Positions 1 through 11,500 of a stretch of DNA of 64,000 nucleotides are shown here, piece after piece. The stretch comes from Nemopilema nomurai. Lineage: Eukaryota; Cnidaria; Scyphozoa; Rhizostomeae; Rhizostomatidae. The position numbers were made by a program, and so were the translations under genes. The notes beneath the pieces are model-generated. The model searched no databases, was not told the origin of the DNA, and was given only the letters and a program-made list of their open reading frames with translations. How positions within the stretch are numbered: position 1 is the stretch's first letter; each line of letters begins with the position of its first letter. The stretch is from NCBI GenBank assembly GCA_003864495.1, contig ML133394.1, forward strand, positions 2,767,108-2,831,107. The letters run 5' to 3'.

Positions 1-384
1 TTGGGAAATGCAAATGAGCTTAGGTGTTTCATGTAATTATTACAGACATTATATTTCCAAATATACAGCCACAAATCACTTGTAGTATCAAACACAACAG
101 AGAAAGGCATTTAAAAGCAACAGAGTATGATTATGGCTTCGTTAGCAGCGACATGGCTTACCGAAACAAATTTAGGTCAACTCTCTTCAGGCGATGTAGA
201 GATATAGAATCGCTGCAGGAGACATTTTTGATAACTTCAACCACAACATAAGAAAGTGGTCGAGAGACATCAATTCAATAAATGGCTTATAAAGGGAAAA
301 AGCATGTATTTAATAATAATACAAGTTTATTCTGAATATTCGGTCAAAGTATCAGATAGGTAGACCATGAGCTGGAATACGCAC

Positions 385-465
385 CATCTCCAAGTATCTC
401 TAGCTCATAATTATCGTCCATGTCATCATCGCTAAAATCGTCCATAAAGTCGTCATCAAGATTGA
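385..465 (-). CDS. candidate internal exon, acidic; possibly UPF2 exon 18
   Basis: On the minus strand an acceptor (TTTTTACAG) precedes 81 nt that end at a GTGCGT donor. Read in the phase left by the last recognised UPF2 exon (one base carried over from 18418), it encodes a very acidic peptide, L-NLDDDFMDDFSDDDMDD then NYELEILGD. Human UPF2 also has an acidic stretch with an ELE motif at this place, just after the region encoded at 18418-18499. The phase match (1 to 1) and the composition are what is seen. Assigning it to UPF2 is inference, because acidic low-complexity peptide is weak evidence, and it requires an intron of about 18 kb containing the fucosyltransferase cluster. It could instead be an exon of an unrelated gene running off the left edge. 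Confidence 0.45.
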
Positions 466-589
466 CTGTAAAAACAAAGGAACGAAATCAGAATGAAAAG
501 TTATAATTAAATGTTGAAGACTAAGCATCTACAATTCTATCAGCATCAGTGCATCGGATGATTTCAGATCAGTTGATTTTCACTGTCAC

Positions 590-850
590 TATCATCAAGT
601 TCACAGTAATTATTGCCATTGCAGTAATCAAAATCATCGTAGAAATGACAATCACCACAGTGATCACTCTCACTGCAGTAAACACTATAAACGCAGTGAT
701 CACTATAATCGCAGTGATCACTATAATCGAGTAATCACTATGGTTGCAGTAATCACTATGGTCGCAGTAATCACTTTCATCACAATGATCACAGTTTCAT
801 CACAGTAATCACTTTCATCACAATGATCACTATAATCGCAGTATCACTGT
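590..850. repeat. degenerate ~18-bp tandem repeat (ATCACTATAATCGCAGTG-like)
   Basis: Imperfect copies of a unit containing GATCACTATAATCGCAGT follow one another, drifting into ATCACTATGGTCGCAGTA and ATCACTTTCATCACAATG variants. The open frame across it is a product of the repeat and not a gene. The rest of 466-1822 shows no recognisable coding sequence. Confidence 0.75.
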
Positions 851-1822
851 CAGTTTTTACTGCCTTGCAAAATTTTATCTGGAGCTCTCCTGTTCTCCTT
901 TTTGCTAATAAACTCGATTTTTCATTTTCATTAAGTGCTCATAAACTACATCACTAACTGGTAGAGTGAAGGCAATATTTCTTTGGAACAGCTCAAATCC
1001 TAAAATATAGAGCCATTTAAGGCCAATTGAAATGCAAAGTTTTTCTCTTCAACCATTTTCGTGGTGTATTCCTTTTTCTCTGCCGAAACAATCGATACAA
1101 ATTTTGCTGAACTTTTAAGTCGTTGCGTTTTTTCTTCCAAGCAAGTCTGTTCTTTTGTTATCACTTCTTCACGAGCGTGGTCATGAAAATCAAAGTTCAA
1201 ACCGACATCAATGAAACATCTTCCGACCCCCTTCTCCGTCATGAATTTTGGCATGTGCCCTTATAATAGTAAAGGCTGTTCCTGATAGGTTGGTGACATA
1301 CTACAACAGCAACACAAACGAAGCAACAGCAACAACAATTGTGGTACGCAAGGCCATGTTTAAAGTTTTCTTTAATAGCAAATGCTCTGAGGTGTCTTTA
1401 GAATCGAAAAGTGTACTGGTGGGAAGCAGTGTGCTGACCTTTGTTTGTAATGTGACACGGGGGGCTTATATCAGAACATGCAAGGACTTCTATCACAGTG
1501 TCGGCCAGCTGCCCGCAAAGTCATTGCTTTGCTGGCTCTGCAATTAAGCCACACAGCTCCATTTAGTTTCTATGTTCTATAAATAGTGCGAAAAACTAGC
1601 TAGCTATGTTTCCTTTAGGTTAAGCATTGCATTTTCCATAACGAAGTTCACAATTTGAAGGCGGCTATCCGAGAGGGTAAATGCCGTTGGTGAAGTGATG
1701 CCACAACCTCGTATTGGGACGCTGTCGTGTTTTTATTTGTATTATTACTGTGGGTACAGGGATGTTGTCTTAAAATTTTAACAAGGTAACAGAATGTACT
1801 GCCTTGGCGGATTGAATAAAAA

Positions 1823-2580
1823 AACCCTTTCACTCGATGCAAACTAACTGGGGGCTAAACCAGGTTAAAAAACCCCACTTCAGGAGATGGGCTCTCCCTG
1901 GGTCGAGCTTGGGTTGGTTGTGGCAAACCTAGTTTAGTTTCGATTATACGCATGCGCATACTTTTAGCCCGCCATTAGGTCTGGTACACAAACAAGTTAT
2001 GTTCGAGCTGCGTATTAACCAATAAATAGAAATTTATTACTAATCGAGAAAGAACATACCAAGGAACAACTTTTAAGGAAGAACAAGTATTTTATTGATA
2101 GACATTTAGGCTGATGAGAAAATTTAGCAGCAATTGGACAGCTATTCTCCATTAAAGCCGATTGTTGGCGATTTGTGCAGAGGCTCCTTTCTAGCGGCTT
2201 TCTTCTTCAGCCATTTTCGTGCCGATGATCGGCTCTTCATAAAAAATATGCCACGTCAAAATTATACATTTCAAAATGAAATATGCCGGCAAAATATCAG
2301 CTACCCTGGGTACTAGACCCACTATGTATCAAGGAAAAGTATCAAGGAATAGTGATACATAGTGGGTCTGGTACCCAGGGTAAACATCAGCATGCTCATG
2401 TCATCCGCCATTTTCTTATTCTGTTATCTCACAAAGCACACATGAATATAACTAACCCAGGTTCGCCCTAATTTTGTGTCCAGACACAGAGAATCCTCTC
2501 GTGCGAATAAACGCAGGTTGATCCTTGGTTAAGTGTAACCCAGGTTCGCCCAAGGTTAGTTTGCGTCGTGTCAACAGGGC
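1823..2580. mobile_element. MITE-like element with ~28-bp imperfect terminal inverted repeats
   Basis: The left end (near 1824-1850) reads CCCTTTCACTCGATGCAAAC, followed by TAAC. The right end, reverse-complemented (near 2580-2550), reads GCCCTGTTGACACGACGCAA, followed by ACTAAC. The ends match over roughly 28 positions with a few differences and are flanked by TAA-like triplets. There is no transposase. It contains several CCAGGTT/GTTCGCCC motifs and the hairpin at 2302-2382. PIF/Harbinger-type ancestry is suggested only by the TWA-like flanks. Confidence 0.5.
2302..2382. repeat. hairpin-forming inverted repeat, ~30-bp arms
   Basis: The left arm TACCCTGGGTACTAGACCCA continues into CTATGTATCA. 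The right arm TGATACATAG continues into TGGGTCTGGTACCCAGGGTA. The arms are complementary except for one mismatch, with a spacer of about 21 bases, so transcripts of either strand could fold into a long stem. Confidence 0.85.
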
Positions 2581-3158
2581 TAAAGACATTGGAGTATGAC
2601 TATTTCAAAAAATTGCTCTATTGCTTTAGCTAATTAGGCCAGACACAGATACAAATAATAACGACCAGTTCTGTATGCATTCCAGGGGCGTTGTGGCTCC
2701 TAGAAAAGGGCCGAGAAAATAAGCATAACAGGACCAATTCTCACCAGAGAGATAATTTTTTATATTGGTGCAGGGGGTTGGGGAGTGCGGTAAAATAGTA
2801 ATAAATAGTAATAATGCAACAAATTTTGAAATTAAGTCCTCTAGAATAGCTAAAAGTGAATTTCCTAGACTAAAATTTAACATATTGCTATACCGGCCAG
2901 AATAGAAAATTTGAGGATACTCAGAGAAACATTGATGTTTAGGAAAACTTTGGAAGGGGAGTTGTGTTGCTAAAACTCTTTTGACAACCGTTGGGGAAAG
3001 AAGAAAGGGTGACCATAATGAGGTTTAATGAGATTTTTAATCATTTATCCAAAGAAAGTTTAATTCTTTTACCAAGAAAAACTTCAAGAACTGTTTAGCC
3101 AGGTTCGCAAAAGGTTTCCAGACGGAATGTCACAACTCTAATCATATCTACGGTGCAC

Positions 3159-3320
3159 TTATGAGTGAAATGTGGGTGGAAACTTCCTTTTAACTTCAGA
3201 CTCTTCGTCAGACTCTTCAGATAGACCCTTCGCTATCGCTCCTGTTTGAATTGTCTTCCAACTTGCGTTTTTTCTCTTTATACAACCTATAGCGCAGCAC
3301 TGTGTACCGTTTTTACCCAT
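3159..3320 (-). other. possible THAP-like zinc-finger fragment
   Basis: A minus-strand frame starting at 3320 encodes MGKNGTQCCAIGCIKRKN, then an acidic EESDEESEVKRKF stretch ending PPTFHS. The start recalls the first C-x(2-4)-C pair of THAP domains. The later Cys-x2-His and the HRFP segment are absent, and no further exon was identified, so this is at best a fragment. The rest of 2582-4184 shows nothing recognisable except a hAT-like GTGGCGTAGGAGCACG motif near 3345-3360 with no partner end. Confidence 0.22.
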
Positions 3321-4184
3321 GGCGAAACCTTTTGGAGGCGTGTAGTGGCGTAGGAGCACGTGCCCCCAAACTTTTTCGCCAAATATTATACCTGCCCCTT
3401 TTATATCTTTTATAGTCCAAAAGGGGTTAAGAGAGCCAAAGTAACTGCTTCTATATGCAAAATTTTCCGGACCCCCTAGAAGGATGCGCCTTCTGCACAC
3501 TTGCCTAAGTGCCCCTTATTTCACGTATTAAAATTAATACAATAGAACAAATAAAATAGAGTTGGTACAATAAGGTCAATACAATGAGGAGGTTAAAGAA
3601 AATTGCCTATTACAATAGTTATTGTTAAAAGTGTTAGTCAGTGGGAGAGTTAGAAGAAAGCACAGGAGAAGGTGTTGCTAAATTAGGCAGCAGTGCAAGT
3701 CTTACGGGGGTTGCAAATAACATGTGAAACACAAAAAACACCTGTATAAGAAGAATAATAGATACGCAAGGAACTTAAAAAAAACATGTGTAAGTGGAAG
3801 GAGAAAAAACCAAAATAAGCATAAAATCATAAAGTAAAAAGGAAATGACCAACAATTAATGTGTATTGTGGTATTGTAGTGTGGAATCTATTAGGGAAAT
3901 CGTGTTTGACTGGAAATTTGTGATTCTACGCACAGGGAAAAGCTTCTAGAAACGTTAACTAGAACAGCTTCTACTGATAATGCGTATGCCTAGAATAACA
4001 TTTGGATAGCCCTGTGTTCAGTGGGCGTAGCAGATGCTATGGAACTGCCGATAAAGCATCAACAGAGTAATGGCATTCTTCCTACACAGCGACAGGATGC
4101 CTACTGTATGTTTTCAGTGAGCTTGCGCAAACTCAACCGCGGCCTTTGCTGTCACGGCGCGAAGGTGCCAATTTGTGCTCAACT

Positions 4185-5465
4185 ATGGTGGCTTTTCTGA
4201 ATAAAGCCCGGAAACACAAATTAAAGGTAGTTTTTGCTGGATCGATAACATTTGCTTTCGTGTTCGCAGTCAGGTTTTATAAACGGGCGGTTGAACCGGA
4301 TCCATATGCAAGTTATAGCGAAGAGACGGAGCCGTGGTACCTCGACTGGAGAAAAGCGCTCAGAAATGATACTAAAATTATACTCCTATACACAAGCTGG
4401 TTCAAGGGAAGGTTCTGGTGGACGATGAAAGGTCAACAGATATACAACCATTTTAACACTTGTGCGGGGCCTAAAAATTGTATTGTCACGTACGACAGGG
4501 CTTTAATCCAGGACGCAGATGCTGTCGTGTTTCACGGAAGAGATCTGGAAAAACACAGATCGAGCTTTTACAGTGGAAAAACCTTGAAATCGTTGCGAAA
4601 AACTGTACCACAAAGGCAAATATGGATATTTTTTGCTCATGAGAACCCCAGGAAAGATTCAAGTATTTATATACCTTACGATGGCATTTTCAATTGGACA
4701 GCAACTTTTGACAGGCGGTCAGACCTATTTGTGCCCTATTCTTCGTATGAGGAGGACGATAACGAAAGTAACAGAAAAACTGACTATGCGAAAGTAAAAA
4801 CAGATTTAGTCGCCTGGGCAGCAAGTCACTGCAACATCATGAGAGATCGATACATTATTGAATTGCAAAGGCATATTAACATCACTGTGTATGGGAAATG
4901 CAGCAAATATTTTAAGAAAAAGGGTCAAGCCTGTGAACATAACAAAAAGGACTGCAAAAAAGTACTCTCAAGATACAAATTCTATCTTGCTTTTGAAAAT
5001 GATTTTTGCCATGATTATGTCACTGAAAAATATTGGGAGAGAATAAGTCAGAATGTCGTCCCAGTCGTTATGGGTGCAAATTATGATGAAGGGGTAGATA
5101 TTCCTGGCTCTTTCATAGATGCAAGCAAATTTGACTCGATTCAGAAACTAGCTGAATATTTGCTGTATCTGGACAAAAATGATGAAGAATATAACAAGTA
5201 CTTCAACTATAAAAGAAAACCAAGAGAAAAATACTCCAGCATTTTCTGTAGAATATGTTCAAAGTTGCATGAAGTTATTCCTGGCAATCAAGTAGTGAAA
5301 CTTAGCAAAGCTTATAATTATGACAAAAACTGTGGATACTACCAAGCAAAAATTGCAAGATTTGAAAAGCAAATAGAGTATTCAAGATATGAAGATGGAT
5401 ATTCTTGGTCAAGATTTTGGTTTAAAGCGAAATCCTTCTATTCAAATAGTTTTAAAATTTCATAG
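4185..5465 (+). CDS. GT10 alpha-1,3-fucosyltransferase-like protein, copy A
   Basis: A single-exon gene of 426 residues. Family members are Golgi type II membrane enzymes that transfer fucose from GDP-fucose in alpha-1,3 linkage to N-acetylglucosamine on glycans. Visible features: a short basic N-terminus, then a signal-anchor segment (about residues 13-32, VVFAGSITFAFVFAV). A stem follows, then the GT10 hallmarks: FFAHENPRK, ATFDRRSDLFVPYSSY, a VAWAASHC stretch, and the nucleotide-binding core YKFYLAFENDFCHDYVTEKY followed by WERISQNVVPVVMG. The first ATG of the frame is 4185; the open frame extends 39 nt upstream only through a TTG. It lies on the opposite strand to copies B and C and is clearly diverged from them, but shares the same core, so it is an older duplicate. 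Acceptor specificity cannot be read from sequence. Confidence 0.93.
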   Translation: MVAFLNKARKHKLKVVFAGSITFAFVFAVRFYKRAVEPDPYASYSEETEPWYLDWRKALRNDTKIILLYTSWFKGRFWWTMKGQQIYNHFNTCAGPKNCIVTYDRALIQDADAVVFHGRDLEKHRSSFYSGKTLKSLRKTVPQRQIWIFFAHENPRKDSSIYIPYDGIFNWTATFDRRSDLFVPYSSYEEDDNESNRKTDYAKVKTDLVAWAASHCNIMRDRYIIELQRHINITVYGKCSKYFKKKGQACEHNKKDCKKVLSRYKFYLAFENDFCHDYVTEKYWERISQNVVPVVMGANYDEGVDIPGSFIDASKFDSIQKLAEYLLYLDKNDEEYNKYFNYKRKPREKYSSIFCRICSKLHEVIPGNQVVKLSKAYNYDKNCGYYQAKIARFEKQIEYSRYEDGYSWSRFWFKAKSFYSNSFKIS

Positions 5466-7651
5466 TAGAATCAGTCACAGTTATTTATTTTTTTGTAATT
5501 TGGGTACAAATCATAAAGTCTTAGTTTATTATATGCAACATTGTTTTATAAATTTTGTTTGATGTTTGGTAAAATAGTACTAATGAGCCTTATAAAAGAG
5601 TATCCATTTTTTTCATTGGTTGCTTTATTTCATTATATTCTCATTTTGAATTTTTTTGAATCAGTGTTTGATGGAACAATTACTTTTTATGTTTGCAGAG
5701 TATAGTAGGACTTAGCAAAGGTGTTGTTGCTAACAGGAATATACAATTATTTCCCATGCTGTTGCAACATCCTCCCTTAATTCCCCTCCATAATGATTCT
5801 TTTATAGTTACACATGCAGATTATAAAAGTGTACCTTATCTAAGATAATAACAAGAAACCCCAACCCATTCACTTTCAGGTGATCCTTTTAGGTGCTCCG
5901 CAACGATGCAGAAATTGAGAGAAATTACCAGCTTTTGAAGAATACTCTTGAGTTTAGTATGCTATTAATCAAGAATTATTTTCATTCTTATATTGAAATA
6001 TCTGATTAGCATCAATTTCTAAAATTTGAAGACTTGGAACTTTCTGTTCGGAAATTCTGGTAAAGGATTTTGAAACACAAATGCAGTTCCTTTAAAGATA
6101 ATTTATTTTCTTTGTACTAGAGGCTCTGTGCCCTCATGGATTAGTCGAGTGTTTTAATCCAATGTGATGTAGATAGGAGCATTCAACACTGGATGGATAT
6201 CAAAATTTACATTATAAAGTAATCTAAAGACCTTACAAATCTGTTCACCTATAATAGCATGCCTAACACATAAAAAAATCCTTATTATGCTGGGAATGAC
6301 AAAACCATTAAAAACAATAAAGCTGCCAGCATACATATATGATGTTTCGATCTGGATCTGACAATCTTTCATAATTTTTAGGCTAAACTGTTCCATCCCC
6401 ATCAATAACCATTTCATCATCCCTCCTCAGCAAATTTATTTTCAGAAAAATCAATATAAATAAAATTGTAAAGTTTAGTCAATCAGTCAGAATCAGAGCA
6501 ACAGAACACAACAGGCAACGTATTGTCTCTCTCTCGGCCTGGCTCTGTGTTCTCTTCACATTAAATAAGACAACTATGGCTCAGATGGTTGAGCAACGCA
6601 GTCCGTAGAAACCCATAATGACTTGTTTCTACATAGTTACCACTCCATAAACAGTCAATCCTTTATAACAGTATTGCCCAACAATGAAACATTTTTGTTA
6701 GAGTAATAATTTGACAGGTTGACATATAAAATCTCTAAAAATGCAAGATTTCCAAAACTGTATTTCTAAGTTTGCTTCACAGCTACATGTCCATTGGATG
6801 CTGTTTGTACAATTCAATGGCAACAAATAACGGGGGATCTCAGCAGTTTCCACAAAGTGTCAAGTAAACACAAAACTTTATCCAAGATATCACAAAAAAT
6901 AATGTTATAAAACATGACAGAAGTCTTCACCAACCAGTTATAATTGTAGTTATTAAATGACATGTTATGTTTTTATGACTCCTTTTGCTTTCATAGAACA
7001 AGACAACTCCAATTTGCTACTTCTAGTTGAAAGTTGTTGAAACTCAGCAAAAATGAGGGCTGAAAACATGGTAGGCACACACACAAATGGAAAAACAAGA
7101 ATCGTTTTTGGCTTTTACATTGATTTTAGCAAAAGAATGACCACATGGTGCTCATTAAATAAACTTGCAAACAATAATGGAAACATCAATGCTAGAAATT
7201 TGCTAAATATCTTCAAATTTGAATGGGAGAAATGAAGTGTTTTTAAGGCAAATTAATTAGAGTAGATAGCTTACGCAGTCACTCATAAATGTTATTTGAG
7301 TTTAATTTCTATCTAAAATAAACTGATACCTAAGCAATAATAAGCAATAATTATATGAGGTGTCTAGCTTCTTAACATGCCTGTATATGCTTGCCATGTA
7401 TAAAAAAATGAGATAATAATAAGGAAAATATTTGGCCTGTGAAAGAATTCTATACCATAAATCAAAAAGTGATGAATCCATAAATCTTTCTCAATGTACA
7501 GCTTACATAAGTTTTACAATTATTTTCAGAAAATATTATCAAAAATGCTTTCGAATGCTCTTTCAAAGCCCATGAGGCAAGTTACCAATGGAAACAGGAT
7601 TAAATTAACAGGCAAACCAAAGTTCTTTAACAACTGGCTGTGAGAATCAAG
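5466..7651. other. non-coding spacer between convergent fucosyltransferases A and B
   Basis: AT-rich DNA containing the two 3' flanks. The short open frames (for example 6154-6420 on - and 7053-7235 on +) have no recognisable motif or splice context. I see no repeat or RNA gene. Confidence 0.5.
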
Positions 7652-8923
7652 TCAGACTCTTTTTGAGTTTTCTATCTGTTTACGAAACTTTTCAGCTTTG
7701 TCTTTATAAATACCACAGTTGTTCTCATAGCTGAATTTTTCTCCCAAATCTAAAGTAGAAGAATCATGGGGATCTTGCTTGTGGAGGGCAGCACAAATAG
7801 GACAGTAAATGCTTGGGTTTCCAAACTCATACTTTCCCTTGTAAGCAAAATACTTGTTATACTCGTCATCATTCTTGTCCAGATGCAACAGATAATCTGC
7901 CAATTCTTTGATCGAGTTAAACTCACTTGCATCTATGTATGAGCCTGGAATAGCTGCTCCCTTTTCATAATTGGCACCCATAACAACAGGGACAACATTC
8001 TGACTTATTCTCTCCCAATATTTTTCAGTGACATAATCATGGCAAAAATCGTTTTCAAAAGCAAGATAAAATTTGTATGTTGAGAGTTCTTGTATGCAGG
8101 CCTTATCAAAGTGGGCACAATTTCTTTGATTTTTGAAATGTTTCCGGCAAAGGCCATACACAGTCAAACTCAAATACTTTTGCAGTTCTAGGGCATACTT
8201 GTCACGCAACAATCCACAATTACTTACTGCCCAAGCAACCAGACCAGTCTTTTCTCTCGCATAATTTCGAGTAACTTTAAATGGGGTCTTAACTTCGACA
8301 TAACTGGAATACGGGATGAAAATGTTGGAGTTCCTATCAAACGTTGCAAGCCAGTTAAAAATGCCACTATAATTCTTGTAGGGGTATGTTTTTAGCGGGT
8401 TCTCGTGGCTAAGCCAGATCCATTTTTGCTGTTTGTTTGCAATCTGGTTCCGTGCTTCTTTTAACTGTTTAGGGCTGTACTGTTTTTTATAATCCATTTC
8501 TATGTCTCTTCCATGGAAAAGAACTCCGTCGGCTTTTGTCAACCAGCTTTTATCGTATGTCACGAGACAATTCTTGTACACGTCGCACGAAGAAAAGTGC
8601 TCGAATGTTTGTTTACCAACCATCCATGACCACGGTCTTTGAAAGAAAAACGTTGAATACAGGTAGATAACTTTGGTATCCTTGTCGAGATAATCGTTCC
8701 AAGTTGTTTTCTTTTTAATTACCAATTTTTCTGTGATAACTTTGGTCGGTTTCTCAGTTGTAAGACTAGGTTGTTGTTGACCTTCATCACGGTGTTCGGT
8801 AACTTCTGTTTTTGCAAGGGGTTTATTGCCTTTATACGTTGTCTTCCCATACAGAATGAACATGAGGCACACGAACAGTCCTAATATAAGCAAGGCCCGT
8901 TTCATCTTGAATTGGAACCTCAT
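7652..8923 (-). CDS. GT10 alpha-1,3-fucosyltransferase-like protein, copy B
   Basis: An intact single-exon frame of 423 residues starting at ATG 8923. Residues about 9-25 (ALLILGLFVCLMFILYG) form the Golgi signal anchor, followed by a polar stem. The catalytic part shows LVTYDKSWLTKADGVLFHGR, WIWLSHENPLK, ATFDRNSNIFIPYSSY, LVAWAVSNCG, and the GDP-fucose-binding core YKFYLAFENDFCHDYVTEKY, then WERISQNVVPVVMG. The C-terminal part is Cys-rich (YCPICAALH). It is convergent with copy A and in tandem with the broken copy C, to which most of its length is nearly identical, so B and C are a recent duplication. Function beyond GT10 membership is inferred. Confidence 0.94.
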   Translation of the reverse strand: MRFQFKMKRALLILGLFVCLMFILYGKTTYKGNKPLAKTEVTEHRDEGQQQPSLTTEKPTKVITEKLVIKKKTTWNDYLDKDTKVIYLYSTFFFQRPWSWMVGKQTFEHFSSCDVYKNCLVTYDKSWLTKADGVLFHGRDIEMDYKKQYSPKQLKEARNQIANKQQKWIWLSHENPLKTYPYKNYSGIFNWLATFDRNSNIFIPYSSYVEVKTPFKVTRNYAREKTGLVAWAVSNCGLLRDKYALELQKYLSLTVYGLCRKHFKNQRNCAHFDKACIQELSTYKFYLAFENDFCHDYVTEKYWERISQNVVPVVMGANYEKGAAIPGSYIDASEFNSIKELADYLLHLDKNDDEYNKYFAYKGKYEFGNPSIYCPICAALHKQDPHDSSTLDLGEKFSYENNCGIYKDKAEKFRKQIENSKRV

Positions 8924-9216
8924 AATTACTCATATCTAGCACAGCCACCACCGATTTCACAGCGTCGTCCCGGGAGAAGCAACAACAACCCAGCAATGGA
9001 GCCTCTATTCAAAGCAGTGCGAGGCCACGCACCACGCCGACGTGAGAAACCGTTTGCTGAGCGTTTGATTATTGCCAAGTTTTTCGAAAATAGGTCCAAA
9101 AGCTCTCACAAATTTGGAAACTTTAGTTTTTTTCACTAAAATGATGTTTGTGAACGAAGAAAAACAACATATACACGTGTCTGTCTCAACTGCAGTAAAT
9201 TCAGCATTGCATACAG

Positions 9217-9456
9217 TACACGCTTTTTTTATAAGGAACCTACATGCACTTGACACACGAATAGCAAACAATCTATGCGAGTATTGGCTGCAAATGAATG
9301 TAACGGGCTTTTTAGCTCTTGATGATTGCAGTTACAAAAGTTTTTCAAATCGAAAAGTTCTTTAGGGATTTCATTTTTAGTATTAAAGTTCTTTTAATAT
9401 TTGGGCCTTCTACATGTAGGTTCCTTATAAAGTGGTTCCTTTTAAAAAAGCGTGTA
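9217..9456. mobile_element. inverted-repeat element (MITE-like), ~30-bp ends
   Basis: The left end TACACGCTTTTTTTATAAGG continues AACCTACATG. The right side carries CATGTAGGTTCCTTATAA and then AAAAAAGCGTGTA, so both halves of the left end recur inverted. The right copy has an insertion of about 15 bases (AGTGGTTCCTTTTAA) between the halves. There is no coding content and no clear target-site duplication. Confidence 0.6.
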
Positions 9457-9586
9457 GTTTTCGCATATGCTGTCCCACCCCTCTCTCTATTAAGTGTTAA
9501 GGCTTGTTGATATGCAGTGAAAATTAAGGAACTTTTAAGGAACTTTTGGTACCAAAATCTGATGATTTGAGGTCTACGAATAAGGA

Positions 9587-11130
9587 ACTTTGGATTCGGG
9601 TCCGGTAGCCGTTTGCAGTGAATTTGGGTGGCTTTTATCTGGACCCTTAACTTCACCAGGGGATTCCGACCCTAGCGGAAGTTTAAATAGCATTACAAAT
9701 CTTGTAATTGCCGGTGAAGATCATTTTAGTTCTCCTAATGAGGAGATTATCGAATCGTTTAAAGAAATTTTGGGGTGCGGCATTGATAAACCCGTCGTTA
9801 GTCATGAACCGTCATTCGAAGAGTCTTGCAACATTAAAAATAACAGAGAGTGTTATGAGGTAAATCTGCCTTGGAGACATGACATCATTGAGCCTGTTTT
9901 CAAAAGTAAATATACGTTATGCCTTAATCGTTTGGTTTCTTCACCGGAACGTTTTAAAAGGGATCCAGAACTATTCCGCAAGTACAATGAAATCTTTCAA
10001 GAGCAGCTTAATCCCGGTATTATAGAAAGGGTCCCAACTGAGCTAGAAAACAAGGAAGATTTGGAATTTTTACCACATCACGGAGTAGTTCGGGCAGACC
10101 GCGAGACTACTAAGCTCAGAATAGTTTACGATGGTAGTGCAAAATCATCATCAAATCATTTATCACTAAATGAACGTCTCATGAACGGGCCTAATTATCT
10201 TCCTCGTTTGTTGGATGTATTGACGCTCTTACAGCAGACATAGAAAAGGCTTTCTTACAAGTGGAAATTAGAGAAGGTGATCGTGATAAATTGCGTTTTT
10301 ATGGTTTAGTAACATTGAGTCAGATAAACCATCCGTAATCCAGTTTCGATTTAGTCGTCTTCCATTTGGGTTACGCCCTTCTCCAAGCATCCTTGGCGCT
10401 ACAATAAGGAAACATTTGGAAGGGTACATTGCACGTTTTCCAAAAACTGTAGAAGTTTTAGGCCGTTTGTTTGTGGACGATTTATCGTGCAGTACCAAAA
10501 CATCGGACAGCGCCTTGGATATTGCTCGCACGTCTAAAACAATAATGGCTGAAGGGGCTTTTAAATTGCGGAAATTTAATTCTAACTCAGCGGAATTGCG
10601 ACAACAGTCGAGTTAAGCCTGAAATACACGATTAGTTTTTATCAGTTTTTATCAGTTTTTAACTGACAGTTTTCAGTTTTTAGCCAAAAACTGATCGTGT
10701 ATTTAGCAAAAACTGATAAAAACTGATGCTTTAATGACCTTCAGTTTTTGAATGAAGAAGTTGAACACGTCCAACTGCCTTTACCCAAACAGACTTGGCT
10801 TACCTTGTTTTCCTTTTTTCGATATTTTCGCCTTTTTTGACGACTGAAGACGCAGCCAGAAGAACTGCAGTTGTTTCTTGATCAAGCTCCATTGTAAAAA
10901 GAGCCGATCTAACCAAAATGTGAACTCATTCCAAAACTGAAGAAAACTGATCGTTTATGGAGGACATCGGTTTTTGAAAAACTGAAGACTGTCAGTCAAA
11001 AAACTGATCGTGTATTTCAGGCTTAAGATACTTAGATAAAACTGACGTGATTTCACATACTGAACTAGATAAGATGCGGGAAAAACAAACGGAATTTCCC
11101 CCAAAACGCTTCGTCAGACTGGGATACGCT
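9587..11130 (+). pseudogene. BEL/Pao-type LTR retrotransposon pol fragment, interrupted
   Basis: Reading frames in sequence carry the BEL/Pao signature. GPVAVCSEFGWLLSGPL is the end of the A17-type protease region. The linker leads to VNLPWRHD, NPGIIERVP, FLPHHGVVR and TTKLRIVYDGSAKSSS of the reverse transcriptase. A frame change near 10235 leads to ADIEKAFLQVEIREGDRDKL, PFGLRPSPSILGATIR and the catalytic FVDDL box. Coding similarity then resumes after the inserted element 10617-11022 with YLDKTDVISHTELDKM. Frame changes, stops, the insertion and the absence of LTRs, gag, integrase and RNase H show a dead internal fragment. The flanking copies of TTAA suggest the MITE landed after the retroelement. 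Confidence 0.85.
10617..11022. mobile_element. non-autonomous element with TTAA flanks inside the BEL/Pao fragment
   Basis: The 406-bp element begins GCCTGAAATACACGAT and ends with the inverted ATCGTGTATTTCAGGC; it is flanked on both sides by TTAA (10613-10616 and 11023-11026). The subterminal zones hold many copies of ATCAGTTTTT / AAAACTGAT. There is no transposase. TTAA duplication is the piggyBac hallmark, but a TA duplication (Tc1/mariner type) fits equally well if the terminal A/T bases belong to the repeat. Confidence 0.8.
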
Positions 11131-11500
11131 TAACTTGCCTCTCATTGTAAAGTTTACCTCCACCATAAATTAACGGCATAGATTACAATTAGCTTAGGAA
11201 GAATCCTAATGTAGAAAAATGATTTTCTTAATGACTCTATCACATAGAACGTGTCCATGCCTGGTTTTAGACTTGCTAGGTTATAAATGCAATTTTTGTC
11301 TTAGGAAGAATCATAAAATCGTGTTGTGTGCGATCACAAAAGACCAACGATTTTGTCGCCAAAGACAAGATTCTGAAATCAAACACGCTTGATATTTCTT
11401 CGTCTTTGAAGGTCGAAGGCACTGGCAGGAAAACAACGTGGCTGATGTATTCTGATTAATGCTGACAAAAACACAAACAATACCGTTTGGTCTCATCTAA

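Noticed and set aside
120..240. Possible exon near the left edge (DSISLHRLKRVDLNLF on the minus strand)
   Set aside because: It has CAG and GTAAGCC borders but no resemblance to the expected next UPF2 segment.
4146..4184. Extended N-terminus of fucosyltransferase A
   Set aside because: The frame there begins with TTG; the first ATG is 4185 and gives a normal signal-anchor start.
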